DNA of 64,000 bases. It comes from Cyathus striatus. Its lineage: Eukaryota > Basidiomycota > Agaricomycetes > Agaricales > Nidulariaceae. Positions 1 to 10,582 of this stretch are shown piece after piece (positions within the stretch are counted from its first letter, which is position 1; every line of letters starts with the position of its first letter). The DNA lies in NCBI GenBank assembly GCA_025738555.1, contig JAOVFP010000017.1, positions 2,542,001 through 2,606,000 of the forward strand, in the 5' to 3' direction. The notes beneath the pieces were generated by a model, which was given only the letters and a program-made list of their open reading frames with translations, did no database searches and was not told the DNA's origin. The translations under genes were made by a program, and so were the position numbers.

Positions 1-2
1 TG

Positions 3-521
3 CAGCTCGATCTGTCGAAATCCCTCGATGAGACGGTGTACGCTATCCACAATGCGGAGTGGGGTATGAACACGGATTTTAATGCTGTCTTTTTGAAGCT
101 CCTGCTACCGCTTGCGATCAAGAACAATGTGAAGCAGGAGGATATGATCAAGCGTCTCTTCGTGTTCTCCGATATGCAGTTTGACGAAGCGCGACATGAG
201 TTGGCAGCTTATGGGGAGGAGAAGGATCTGCCTCCTGATGACTGGGAAACTAACTATGATGTGATTGAAAAAGCGTACAAGGAGGTTGGGTATGAGGTTC
301 CTGAGATTGTGTTTTGGGATATGTCCGAGGGAGAGCGGACGGTGGAGGTGAATTGTAATCGGAGGGGGGTGGCGATGATGAACGGGTTTTCGCCTGCGAT
401 GTTGAAGGTGTTCATGGGCGAGGAGGAGGAAGTTGGGGATAAGAAGGAGTTTAATCCTGTGAATGTGATGATGCGTGTATTGGGAAAGGAGAGTTTTGGT
501 GGGCTGGTTGTCGCTGATTAA
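3..521 (+). CDS. DUF2828 protein, C-terminal part (5' end outside window)
   Basis: The reading frame is already open at the window edge and ends with a TAA at 519-521, leaving 172 codons. It aligns almost residue for residue with the C-terminal third of the DUF2828 copy at 13.8-16.0 kb. Shared blocks include MNTDFNAVF, LLLPLAIKN, VKQEDMIKRLFVFSDMQFD, the ETNYDVIEKAYKE stretch and the final LGKESFGGLVVAD. This part follows the DxSGS metal-site motif in the full-length copy and would form the second half of the vWA-like fold. The family is widespread in fungi, plants and giant viruses and has no settled biochemical role. No frameshift is visible in this copy. The next gene downstream on the same strand is an F-box gene, a neighbourhood echoed near 18 kb. 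Confidence 0.85.
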   Translation, partial: QLDLSKSLDETVYAIHNAEWGMNTDFNAVFLKLLLPLAIKNNVKQEDMIKRLFVFSDMQFDEARHELAAYGEEKDLPPDDWETNYDVIEKAYKEVGYEVPEIVFWDMSEGERTVEVNCNRRGVAMMNGFSPAMLKVFMGEEEEVGDKKEFNPVNVMMRVLGKESFGGLVVAD

Positions 522-823
522 GTTTGAACGTGTTTCAAGTAGAAAGTATTAATAGTGTAGAATAGATAAGTACCCGTAATCTATTTGATTTACCTTCAAG
601 GTTGCGGGGAAGACGATGATCAACAAGCGCGGATCACGCTTTTCGGTTGGCTGTAAATGAAATAAACCAATCCACCATCCCAGCGCCTTTGCTCTTCCTC
701 ACCGCAACATCCTCGCACTCATCTCTCTCACCTCCTCATCCCACTCTGTCCTCATTTATCACTTATCACACTGGAGAAATTCAAGAATCAAGAAAGTGCC
801 TCTTACTAGCGCACTAGAGCATA
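522..823. other. Intergenic spacer upstream of the first F-box gene
   Basis: About 300 bp between the DUF2828 stop and the first F-box ATG. The right half is pyrimidine-rich on the plus strand (CTC/TCAT runs at 690-760), as is common upstream of fungal starts. I see no clear TATA box and no gene. Confidence 0.4.
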
Positions 824-2660
824 ATGGACTCGTCGAACTGTACGTGAGCTCACTACGTGGCGCGGCGCCCACTGGCCGAGATATCTTCGTCTTACAAGTA
901 TCGAGGCAGCGTTTTCCCGGTACAAAAACTACCCCCATGGGATCGTCGGCGCGTGCTACTGCAAGGACTGCGGCTTCGTAGTCGACATGGACACATCGGA
1001 GGACATCATCTCGAACGTGCCCTCCCCCGTCCCACACCTCATCGGGAAGAACAACATGCCGGCGACAATACAGGAGCGCACGCAGATCCAAGATGGGATA
1101 CTTGTCGCCGAAGTGGAGCTAGCTCTCGTTGAAGATGAACTGTGTCGGCTTGCCCGAATGGAACACCATCTCAAGGCGAGAAGAAATGCGTTGAACAAGT
1201 TCCGGGATGAGCATCGCAGGTTGAACGAGTTCAATCCTACGTATTATCTCCCCAAGGAGATATGGATGGAGATATTCTTCCACCACCAGGCATTTTTGCA
1301 ATCCGAAGCCTTGCCAAAGTCATTGCCCAAAAGCAAGCCTGATTCGACTAAGGACATCATTTCGAGCTTCCACCCGGCCCATGGACCCCTCCTCCTCGCG
1401 AGAGTATGCAGAACATGGCGCAAAATCATACTGACCACTGCGGGATTCTGGTCAAAAATCCGCTTGGTGCTGGATAAGTGGCACATGACGCAGCGTACAC
1501 TCGGTCTTTTGGATCTATGGCACCAGCGCTCGCGTGAAGCCACGCTCGATATCCAGCTTCTTCTCTACTATGCACCGGAGTACTCCGCTGAAGCTTCAGC
1601 GCACAAGACGGACGTCCTGCAAAAGCTCGCGACGCAATCACGTCGATGGGAGAAGCTCTACCTCGTCGCTCCCCCTTCGTACGTTGCAAAGGGGCTCTGG
1701 TCAATCCGGCACCACCTCCCCGCACTGCGGAAATGCATCATCCACTGCCCAGAAAACACAGGACAGTCCTGGCTCACCCGCGAGCTCGGCGAGGATATAT
1801 TCGAAATCGCACCCAAGCTCGACACGCTCATTCTGGATAACAGCCTGAGTCTCCTCAAGAACTTGCGATTCCCGTATCATCAGCTCACATCACTGGATGT
1901 AAAGAGGTGTTTGCGCCGCTTTAACGGGGGAGACATTCTTACTCCTGTTGAGTGTATACAGCTGTTGCAGCTCTGCCCGGAACTTAGGAGCTGTAAGCTT
2001 ACATGTGGATATTGGGATGGGCGAACTGTACCCGAGTTCATGCATACGTGTTTGCGCGAGCTGCGTTTGTATGGTGCGACGCAGGGGCGCACTGAGGAGT
2101 TCGGGGACGATGGGATCGGTGTCTTTTTAGAGAACTTCACCGCTCCGATGTTACAAGCTCTCTCACTCGACCTGCGCACGCCATCGATGCACGCTCCATC
2201 TTCATGGGAGTGCACTCAACTCTGCGGGTTCCTAGACCGGTGTCACAGACTTAAACATCTATCCATCACCGCGTTCGATCCATTGGATACACCAAAAGAC
2301 CTTATACAATACCTCATCGCTTGTCCGGAGAATGTAGAATTCGATTTTTGGTTATCTGACGATATCGGGGAAGATTTCCTGGACGAGCTGGAGGGATACC
2401 TGCATGATGAGAGCGGAGCGCTAAGCTGGCTCCCTGAGAAGGTGTATTACTCGTACATCCCAGATCGGCTGGAGCATATGGTTGTGGGCACGAAGAGGTT
2501 CTTTGAGGATGATGAGATGGGTGGGTATGTGTATCGCGCGAGTGAGGGGGAAATTGTGGAGGGGTGGAAGTATAGTCATGCGTGTTGTGCGGTTGCGTTT
2601 TCGTATGTGAGAGATGAGAGGTGGGATACGAAGAGAGCGCTGCCACCGGTTTTTGTGTGA
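824..2660 (+). CDS. F-box/LRR-like protein 1 (two exons)
   Basis: Proposed exons are 824-843 and 899-2660, joined across a 55-nt GTGAGC...ACAAG intron, giving 593 aa. The short first exon matters. The spliced frame reads from ATG 824 straight into a CKDCGF (CxxC) segment, like the CSQCYF start of the second F-box gene at 18.4 kb. A model starting at ATG 987 would lose this. Order of parts: N-terminal CxxC, the NVPSPVPHL motif, a coiled coil rich in E/L/R, an F-box-like helix (YLPKEIWMEIF), the GPLLLARVCRTWRKI motif, then leucine-rich segments to the C-terminus. By family it should be a substrate receptor of an SCF ubiquitin ligase. The substrate is unknown. No frame disruption was seen. The splice choice is inference, while the F-box identity is well supported. 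Confidence 0.85.
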
Positions 2661-2814
2661 TTGATATTCTTACTGTTATGATATAGACGGTTTACTTAGA
2701 TGGAATGGACTGTTAGATACCCCCTGTGGATCATATTGTATTTATACATGATTAATAGAGTATAGATGGAATGGTTGATTAAGGAAGTTGGGAGACAGAG
2801 TGGTCAATACCGTA

Positions 2815-3702
2815 TTATTGAATGATTGGGTCTATCAAACAGTACCATGACGCTGCTAGCACCAACAGCACCACTGCCAACGCTTTCCATGATTGTAAGG
2901 ATGCAGAATTATCCGTATTGCCCTGCACTGACTCCTTGGCCTCCTTCTCAAGCTGAGAAGTGAAGGCCAAAGCGCGGTTCTGAAGTGCTCTGTAATCCAG
3001 AGGAGCAATTGGATCCGGGAGGTGTATTGGGTATTCTGACTCGTTATAAAATGACGATGTGATTGCTGTTGGGGGCGGTGGTGCTGGTGGCGGAAGCTCG
3101 TCTAAAGAGAAGTCAACGTTCGAGTGGTGTGTGAACCATGGTTGGGATATGTCACGGATCCCACTTAGGAGACCTAGTTCCTCGTACCATACTGATTTCT
3201 CCTGCACTTCTTCATCGTTGCTGCCTTCATCTTCTTCCTCTATGTCGTCTTCGTCGTTGTCTTCCTCTACGGTGGAATGTGAATAATATTGAAGATCGAA
3301 AGATACGTTGAGTAAGTCCCTTCTCCGTCTATTTCCAGGACCACGAAGAATTGAGCGCAATGAACCAACATTGCTCATTGATACAGGTGGAGATAGGCTG
3401 GTACTAGAGCCTGCAACGTTGGGCCCGTTTTTCATAGAATAGTCGAAAAGTCCCTGTCCGCTGCGAAGGTCAATTGAATCTTCGAGAATGATTTCGCTAT
3501 CTTCTAGCATAGCACCACGATATTGAACAACAGAAGGTAATGAACGTGTATCGGCTGCGGCAGCAGAGCATATATGTCCCTCCGCAGAAGGACCTGGCAA
3601 AGTGGATGGACCTGAAGAATCAGAGCGAGTGATATTAGCCTCCGGAGGTGGTGATATATACATTGCACCACTCGAAGGTACTGAAGATTCGTTGAGCATC
3701 AT
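2815..3702 (-). CDS. Acidic, proline-rich protein with a C-terminal membrane anchor
   Basis: Intronless 295-aa frame. The start is taken at the MM pair (3702/3699) because it is preceded by CACC; codons upstream open only from a TTG. Not recognised as a known family. Visible parts: a Ser/Pro-rich N-terminal half, a basic NRRRRD cluster near residue 125, an almost pure Asp/Glu stretch (EEDNDEDDIEEEDEG), a polyproline tract (ELPPPAPPPPTA), a short helical QNRALAFTSQLEKE segment, and one hydrophobic helix (WKALAVVLLVLAASWYCL) ending six residues before the stop. That layout fits a tail-anchored membrane protein with a cytosolic disordered domain. It is convergent with the F-box gene, with a 154-bp gap. 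Confidence 0.6.
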   Translation of the reverse strand: MMLNESSVPSSGAMYISPPPEANITRSDSSGPSTLPGPSAEGHICSAAAADTRSLPSVVQYRGAMLEDSEIILEDSIDLRSGQGLFDYSMKNGPNVAGSSTSLSPPVSMSNVGSLRSILRGPGNRRRRDLLNVSFDLQYYSHSTVEEDNDEDDIEEEDEGSNDEEVQEKSVWYEELGLLSGIRDISQPWFTHHSNVDFSLDELPPPAPPPPTAITSSFYNESEYPIHLPDPIAPLDYRALQNRALAFTSQLEKEAKESVQGNTDNSASLQSWKALAVVLLVLAASWYCLIDPIIQ

Positions 3703-4398
3703 GGTGCAGTTTGCTAAAATATAAATGAAGGAGATAAGCTGCAAAGGTGCGCAATGAATAGATGATATATATGCTTAAACGGAGAACAATAACTAGTTCT
3801 CTACACTCGCCACGCTTGTTGTGCGTGGACCCACAAACATTGTAGTGCTGTGCGGTTGCGGATTCTGGATTTAAAGCTTTGAAGCGATTGTTGCTAGGTA
3901 TAACAATGCTGTTGAGTACAAGGAAAGATAATGCGTCACCGTTCTATGGGTTGTAAATATTGCACGGCCTGTGTTCGTTCCGTTGACTTCTCTGTTGTTA
4001 AGAGGCCTTTTTCACATTGGTTTAGGTGCTGCGCCACGAAGCACCCACAGGATAGGCCTGCTTCATAGATGAAGGGGCCACTGGCGAACACACTTTCTCA
4101 GTGCTTACACTAGTGGCTCAGTGAGTGCTATTGGTAGAGGTACAGGATGAATCATTAGCACGAGTCGCAATTGGAAAGATTATCAATCATACCCCACAGA
4201 ACCAGACAACAGTCAATAACGTTGTAGGTACGCGACTCATCACTCACAGTGCTCCCATAAACTTTAATTTATTTCGAAGGCGCAGTGATTATATCAGATG
4301 ATCCAATGCACTGCACATATAAAGACCCTGCTCAGTCCAGAACTCCTGATAATGCTTAGCTGCCCTTCCTAAATTCACCTAACAAACCCAGGTCAGCC
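3703..4398. other. Intergenic region, no gene seen
   Basis: About 700 bp with no supported frame. A CATATAAAG motif at 4315-4323 on the plus strand precedes an ATG with only five sense codons, so it looks like a promoter without a gene, or chance. Confidence 0.35.
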
Positions 4399-4438
4399 TT
4401 ACAGCGTACAAAAGTCACAGGTAAACCACCTACCCAAC

Positions 4439-4836
4439 TCAAGACTGCCTGTTAATAGTGATAGAGGTGTTAGCAGCTGCCGCCTTGGCGCTGACAGCCG
4501 AACCACAAGTGAAAGCGACAGATGCAAAGGGAAGCTGAAGCACTGGTTGCCTCCAGCAGGCAAACTGAGCGTGATGAACTTTGTGGAGCAGGTGGTGTCC
4601 GAGAAGAAGGTCGCAGCTGTACAGCCTGGAGCGTTCGTGACAACGGATTGACCACCTGGCATGGCGAAGCAGTTGGCGGACCCGGAGAAGGGCTGGATGA
4701 AGTCGGTGATGTGGGGCTGGTCGGATGGGCAGCTTGTCTGGCTGAACATGGACAAGAGGAGCTGTCCGAAGACGGGGGATGCGCCGCTGAGGACGAGGGA
4801 CCCGACGAGGAGGTAGGATGGGAGTTTGGCGAACAT
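4439..4836 (-). CDS. Small secreted protein (frame broken once)
   Basis: Starts at ATG 4836 with a convincing signal peptide: MFAKLPSYLLVGSLVLSGA, then a SPVFG cleavage region. The mature part holds six cysteines spaced through SQTSCPSD, SANCFAM, APGCTA, DTTCST, GNQCFSF and FTCGS, a pattern typical of small fungal secreted proteins. The conserved ending (FASVAFTCGSAVSAKAAAANTS) lies one frame away from the beginning. A single extra base in the CCC run near 4530 would join them and stop at 4439, giving about 133 aa. A TATA box lies at 4973-4980, and a GTACGA...ACAG stretch between it and the ATG may be a 5' UTR intron. Possible role: effector or wall-associated protein (inference). Confidence 0.65.
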
Positions 4837-4972
4837 TGTTAAGCTGTGCTACTGTTTTTTGAGTGGTTAGTGGGGTGAGGAAGGAAGAACAAGGAGTTAT
4901 CTCGTACCGTTGAAGCTGTGCAGAAGATGTTGAATGCAAATCCCTGGCTTTTGGATTGACTGAGCAGTAGTG

Positions 4973-4980
4973 CTTTTATA
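4973..4980 (-). promoter_or_regulatory. TATA box of the small secreted protein gene
   Basis: GGGTATAAAAGCA on the minus strand, about 140 nt upstream of the ATG at 4836. This spacing suits a leader containing a short intron. Confidence 0.5.
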
Positions 4981-4985
4981 CCCGT

Positions 4986-6007
4986 TAGAAGAATAAGAAA
5001 GGTAGTACCCAGTGCCACCGGGCAGGTCGATTCTCGCCCGTACTCGAATTGAATAGGTCAATTTGAAAAACTGATTCCGAAATTTAACATGTTTTTCCGA
5101 CCGAGCAGTTCACGTAGGTAGTATTCAGAAAGCCCATAATGCATTAGCAGAGAATCGTGTATGCGGGAGATGCGGTTTGAGCTCGACACTAGTAAAGACG
5201 TCGGCAAGTCTAATTACTTACGCTCCACCCCTGCTAAAGTTGTCGGAGTGGAGCCTGCCTAGTTTTAGACCTCCGCTCCGAGCTTTCTTGGATACCATAT
5301 ACAGGAATGATTCCCAATTCGCGAGATCACTTGCGGGTCTTCCTGGGGGCATCACAGGAGAAACTGCGCAGAATACTTCTCGTGGCAAGCTGCACTTCTT
5401 CTGCCAAGCAAAGTGGCCTACAGACACGGTCACGACATTTTCAATGCATATATCCGGCGGCCGCACTTGCTCAATTCCTCCTCGTTAGATCGGTGAGCAC
5501 TGTTGGAAGTGTAGAACGTAAGTTCGGAACATGTTCTGTAAAAATGCGCAGAAAACGCGCGACATAGGGGGGAGAGTCTAACTGAATGTAAAGATGTCCA
5601 ACCCATGTCCAACCACGTGTGGAGAGATGCAGAAGTTGCTGAATTCAGCTTCTGACTTCTCGACGGAAGAACGGTGATACCATTGACATAGACTCGGAGT
5701 CATCAAAAATGACTGAACAGCAGCGCGTTCAGGTGCAGTCTGGTGAAGTGGCCGTGTGTATTACGGCTTTCTAGCGGCTTTCACAAAATATCGCACAATT
5801 GAGGCTAATGGAGGTCGGAAGTAAGAAGAAAAGAGGAGGAACCCAGAAGGAACCAATCCAAAAATCACTGAACGTCATGAAGAGCTCACGTGATCACATA
5901 TCATTCCTTCTCTTATTTTTTTTTTGGTGGAGCACCATACTACACTGCAACAAAATCATCTCTGTAGAATTTTACTTGTGTGAGCGATATTCCTAGTACA
6001 AATGTTC
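4986..6007. other. Intergenic region before the transposon island
   Basis: About 1 kb. Several overlapping short frames on both strands (5177-5612) show no domain, no codon bias and no splice-extended continuation. I see no gene here. Confidence 0.4.
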
Positions 6008-6112
6008 TCAAAAAAATTGCGGTTTATCACCGTATACGAAAGGATGTAAGACTAAGTTTCTGATCGTCACCAACATGGTTTGAACCCCGGGCCCCGCGGG
6101 AGCAGATAAGAC

Positions 6113-6120
6113 GTTTTAAT
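6113..6120. repeat. Left target-site duplication of the 1.84-kb TIR element
   Basis: GTTTTAAT, repeated exactly at 7963-7970 on the other side of the element. It fits the hAT target consensus nTnnnnAn. Confidence 0.8.
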
Positions 6121-7962
6121 TTGGGGATGCCCAATCCTCGGTTATGGCGCCGCGCCGTGACACATAGTCACACCATGTGACAGTCCTGAAACTTGAAGCC
6201 AGACATATATTTCGACATTCCTCCTTCCACATGTAATCTACTATCATGGAATGGCTTGTATTATGTTTATATAAATTATTCCAATATATAAAATGTTTTG
6301 TTTTGAAGTATACATAAATATAACGACAGAATACCTAGATAATTTCATAATCTGTGCAATTTTGACAGGGCAAAACCATTTTGAATAGAAGTCAACACAC
6401 AGTTATCGGATCGACTTGTGTTATAGAGAAAAATTGTACTACTCATTAAGGAGAACATACACCCGCGATTATAATTTTAAATTTAACACCTTAAGGCATA
6501 TTTCGACCAGAAAAATCGCTACTTCTACATATTCCGGTTCATAAATAAAAAATCTAAATGCGGAGAGTTGTAGCCATCGATGAGTAGTGCAAAAACGCTC
6601 TATATATAGTATCAATCCGTGCAGTGGTTGTTGTGTTCTATACAGTTTAGTATCTGGCCTACTGTGAGGTGCCCTAAGGCCAAAGCAAGCATGCGCAAAT
6701 AAGAACTTAACAATTTCATGCTTCGATAACATGGCTTAACACACTCAGGATCCTTTGACATTGATTTCTACAGTATATAAGTAGATTATTGAGCCATAAT
6801 AATATATATTTACATTAAAATGCTATATATTCATGGCAGAAACAGTGTACTTAGCTCGAAAATTTATGATTTGTGCACATGTAAGTTTGAAAATAAAAAA
6901 TCTAAATGTGGAGAATTGTAGCCATCGATTAGCAGTGTGAAAACGCTCTATTAACCATATCGATCCGTGCAGTGGTTGCTTCGTTCTATACAGTTTAGTG
7001 CTACTCTATGACCAAAGTAAACATGCGCAAACATGAGCTCAGACATTGATTATATGCTTCGACAACATGGTTTAATGCTTCTTCCTTCATCCTACATTCG
7101 ATTTACATGCCCATAATGCTTCAGGATCAGTTTATTCAACTCATATGTAGAACACTGAAGCCCAATTGGATGTATTTACATTAAAATTGACGTATTCATA
7201 GCAAAAATTGTGCACTTAGCTCGAAAATTTATTATTTCTGCATATGTAAGTTTGAAAATAAAAAATATAAATGCGGAGCATTGTAGCAATCGATGAGTAG
7301 TGCAAAAACGCTCTATTGGTTGCTTCATTCTATACAATTTAGTGTTGCCCTATGACCAAAGCAAACATGTGCAAACATGAGCTCAGATATTGATTTACAT
7401 ACTTCGACAACATTGTTTAATGCGTCTTCTTTCATCCCCCATTTTATCTACACACAGAATACTTCAGGATTGATTTATACAACTCGTAGGTAGAATAATG
7501 AAGCACAATTGGATGTATTTACATTAAAATTGATATATTCATGGCAAATAGTGTACTTTGCTCAAAAATTTATGATTTCCGCACATGTACATTTGAAAAT
7601 ATAAAACATAAATGCAGAGCATTGTAGTAGTTGATAATTAGTACACATTTTCTCTATATATCACATTGATCTGTGCAGTGGTTGCTTTGTTCTATATAAT
7701 TTAGTGCTGCCCTATGACCAAAGCAAACATGTGCAAATATGAACTTCATACATTCCATGCTTTGCACTTTATATAGTTGATTTATAGTTTATATGTGCAT
7801 TTATATGTATTCTACATGCTCTAAGCTACATGATGGTAAAAAATTTGTGTCAATTTGATGAAAGATTGAGGTAAAACAGGCCGACTTCAGGTTTTGTGAC
7901 AGCATTGTGACGCACTGTGACATTTGTTGGCCACGTGACATATAGGCATTGGGCATCCCCAA
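6121..7962. mobile_element. Non-autonomous hAT-like element with internal tandem modules
   Basis: 1842 bp bounded by perfect 15-bp inverted repeats, TTGGGGATGCCCAAT on the left and its reverse complement at 7948-7962, with an 8-bp target duplication outside. Just inside both ends lie several GTGACA motifs (plus strand at 6157 and 6177 on the left, four between about 7898 and 7940 on the right), which look like transposase-binding sites. The body is AT-rich with no transposase frame and is largely filled by about four degenerate 350-bp modules. The 8-bp duplication points to the hAT superfamily, although the terminus does not start with the usual TAG/CAG. It is therefore a non-autonomous element of unassigned family that depends on a transposase elsewhere. 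Confidence 0.8.
6542..7770. repeat. Degenerate tandem array, about 350-bp unit, four copies
   Basis: Each unit carries AAATAAAAAATCTAAATG, then GTAGCCATCGATGAGTAG, then AAAACGCTCTAT, then CCGTGCAGTGGTTG and TTCTATACAGTTTAG. Units start near 6542, 6891, 7254 and 7596. Two more related units lie near 8789 and 9109 inside the truncated sister element, so module number differs between copies of the same element. Confidence 0.75.
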
Positions 7963-7970
7963 GTTTTAAT
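7963..7970. repeat. Right target-site duplication of the 1.84-kb TIR element
   Basis: GTTTTAAT, identical to 6113-6120. Confidence 0.8.
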
Positions 7971-8145
7971 TTCGAATCTGTCGACGAGTGCAGCCACTTT
8001 GCTACAGAGCCTTATGTATTTAACATTAAACAGGTATAATATCCTGTTTATGCTCCAGTATACTAGTAATCTCGAAAAATCAAAAGATCAAGCAATTATA
8101 CAAATTTTGAAATGCAACCAGGCGCGAGATCCCATGATTGCTCTC

Positions 8146-8293
8146 TAAAAAAAATGCGTTTCTGGAAGGATATAGACTCAGTTTCTGGGTCGACACAACA
8201 GGGTTCGAACTCCGAGTCCTTGAGGGAACAGATAAGAACAGTTTAATGTTCAATTGAATCTACTGCCAAGTATGTCCACTACGCTATAGAGCC
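8146..8293 (-). repeat. tRNA-derived SINE copy 2 (uninterrupted)
   Basis: On the minus strand it starts at 8293 with GGCTCTATAGCGTAGTGG (A box) and carries GAGTTCGAACCC (B box) about 70 nt downstream. It ends in a T-run near 8146 that would terminate polymerase III. The A-B distance is too long for a real tRNA and the acceptor stem does not close, so it is a SINE or tRNA relic. The sequence TGAACATTAAACTGTTC marks the site into which the transposon went in copy 1. Confidence 0.65.
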
Positions 8294-8366
8294 TTTAATA
8301 TTTTAATACCAATCGTTGAGATGCTGTAATCTACTTATATTATCTGTTTGAGCAGTCTTGAGTGAG

Positions 8367-9260
8367 TGGGGATGCCCAATCCCCGGTTCTGGCGCCACCG
8401 CATGACATGTGGTCGCATCGTGTGACACCCTGTGAAACTTGAAGCCAGACATATTATTTGACATTCCTCTTTCCACATACAACTCTTTATCCTAAAATAA
8501 TAAGTGCTGTGTTTATATATGATGTTTTAATATATACAGTGCTCTTTTTAAAAATATACATAAATGTAACAGCAGAAAACTCAGATTCTTCCGTAATCTG
8601 TGTAATTTTAGCAGGGGAAAACCATTTTGAATAGAACTCAGCAACCACTTCTCAGATTCACTGGGTTTATAGAGCAAAGATATACTACTCATTAAGGAGT
8701 ACAATTATCCGCAATTATATTGTTTGATTTGTGCCTTTAAGATATACTTTTACCTGACAATTTTCAACTTCTACATATTCCAGTTTGAAATTAAAAAATC
8801 TAAATTGGAGCATTATAACCATCGATGAGTAGTGCAAAATCGCTCTATATATTATGTCAATCCATGCAGTAGTTGTTGAGCTCTATACCTTTTAGTATAA
8901 AAGTAGATTCTATGCTTGAACTACATGGCTTAAAACTTATTTCCTTCATCTATCCATTTACTATACACTCTCATGGTACTACAAGATCAATTATATACCT
9001 CTTAAGTAAAATATTTGAGAGTAATATCATATGTTTCCATTAAAACATATGTATTCATGTCATAATTAGTGTACTTTAGCTTGTGATTTTTACATATATA
9101 AATACTTAAATAAAAATTAAATATGGAATGTTGTAGCCATTGAAGATTAGTGTAAAAATTCTCTATATAACATATCGATTCGTGCAGCGGTTGTTGTGTT
9201 CTATGCGATTTGGTGTCGTGGCTTACTGCTCTAAGATCAAATCAAACATGTAGTATGATG
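8367..9260. mobile_element. Truncated sister copy of the TIR element
   Basis: Begins TGGGGATGCCCAATCC at 8367 and follows the left half of the 6121-7962 element for about 400 bp. Shared landmarks are CTTGAAGCCAGACATAT, the CATTTTGAATAGAA stretch and CTCATTAAGGAG. It then has two of the 350-bp modules. No right terminal repeat was found before the next element at 9421, so the copy is 3' truncated. The right edge given is where similarity fades. Confidence 0.65.
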
Positions 9261-9420
9261 TACAAACATGAACTAGATATACTTAGTCCGGTTGAGTCTG
9301 GTTGTGAATTTTGAATACTATATTTTGTATTTTGCTGTATTAATTTTACTACCTGGTCATATATATATATACATATTCTATGTATGTGATTTGGGTAAGT
9401 GCTTACTACATACTTAGTAC

Positions 9421-10582
9421 TAGTGTTGTTCCGGACTGATCTGAAGTGAACTGAATTGAAATTTTTGAAATAGTTCGCAACAGTTCGCCAGAACGATTTG
9501 GTATGAACGGAGTACTTCATAGTAGCGATCTAGTCCGCGATTTCGGTTGTAAGTCGGTTTTAAAGTTAATAGCCAATCAGATGACGAGCCTCGGGCTAGA
9601 ACGTAACACGCGCTTGAGTAGGCTGAGCCGCTGAGGTTGGGCTGAGGTAGCACATGCCTTAATACTCTACCAATTAGTTACAGTATTCTACAATAGGAGT
9701 GGGATACCCTTCTGACTGTGCATTACTAATCAATTCTTCCAGTTCATCTAACCTATCCGCCTCTACCAGCTCCTGTGCAGCATAAGCTGTAACAGGCCCA
9801 GATATACAGTAGTCTTCAGGTTTTGCAAGTTGAACATTATCTGTAAAGGTTGGGTGCTCTTGCTTAAATGAGAACTTAAGTATTTGCAGACCTCGAATAG
9901 ATCAGTAGGAATGCGGCTTCGGCGCAGTGTTGCGGTTTCTTTGCTTGAAGAGAAAGCGCGCTCACATGAGATCGAGGGTGCTTGTGCAGATGATGCATCC
10001 ATGGCAACGTGGAAGAGCAGCGGAGACGAGAATTTGTGATTCTATATAATAATTTTAAATGAGACAGGTAATAAAACTTCCACGATACTTACTTACCTCC
10101 CAGAACCACATCAAATTCTCGAGTTATATATTCATGCGCTTCGCCAAGATCCGCAAGTGAATTACAATTTGAAAGCAGCTCAAAGCCTCCAGCCCATTTA
10201 AAACAGTGTCGACTCTTGAGTCAGTTTAGCTCCGTGTTTCAAAGAAGTTCAAATAAATTATCTTCATGTGTCGCCGTGAAAGTTGTTCTAAAGCTTGTGG
10301 ATAGTAATGATCTTCAAACCAGAGTTATTGTGCACAAGAATGGTATCAAAATAGCATAGAAATTGGTAAAGAAGTAAGTAGTCGTGTCGCATCAACGTCG
10401 TTCGCGCGTCGCGATGCTCCCATCATCTTACCACGTGATCAGTCCAGAGCCATCAACCGGATCGTTCGAAATCGTGAACTCAATTCGCTTCGAGTTCACT
10501 CCGTAAACAAATACGATCTGTCAGCAAAACCGGACTGAAGCGATTTTCAATTCGCAGTAGTTCACTCCGTGGAACAACACTA
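9421..10582 (-). mobile_element. hAT transposon relic
   Basis: 1162 bp with 12-bp inverted ends TAGTGTTGTTCC / GGAACAACACTA and a perfect 8-bp target duplication CTTAGTAC (9413-9420 and 10583-10590). Both terminus and duplication fit the hAT consensus (TAGNG; nTnnnnAn). Inside, the minus strand keeps a fragment of the transposase C-terminal dimerisation domain, but no complete transposase. The element is an internally deleted, presumably dead copy. Confidence 0.85.
9763..10002 (-). pseudogene. hAT transposase C-terminal fragment
   Basis: A short frame contains APSISCERAFSSSKETATLR followed by RSRIPTDLFEVCKYLSS. This is the signature of the hAT C-terminal dimerisation domain (SxxSERxFS, then a leucine-containing helix). 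The upstream DDE-bearing part is missing within the element, so it is a relic. Confidence 0.75.

Larger units (their letters stand above)
6008..8011 (-). repeat. tRNA-derived SINE copy 1, interrupted by a TIR element
   Basis: Read on the minus strand, the SINE begins at 8011 with GGCTCTGTAGCAAAGTGG, a good RNA polymerase III A box. It runs to 7963, is interrupted by the element at 6121-7962, and resumes at 6120. A B-box-like GGGGTTCAAACC follows, then the ACTTAGTCTTACATCC tail and a T-run near 6010. The two halves align end to end with the unbroken copy at 8146-8293, so this is one SINE split by a later insertion. Confidence 0.7.

Noticed and set aside
759..1301. Several overlapping frames antisense to the first F-box gene
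   Set aside because: Shadows of the coding strand without features of their own.
8146..8293. Possible tRNA gene
   Set aside because: A and B boxes are present, but they are about 70 nt apart, no anticodon arm or closed acceptor stem can be drawn, and a related copy exists, so SINE or relic fits better.
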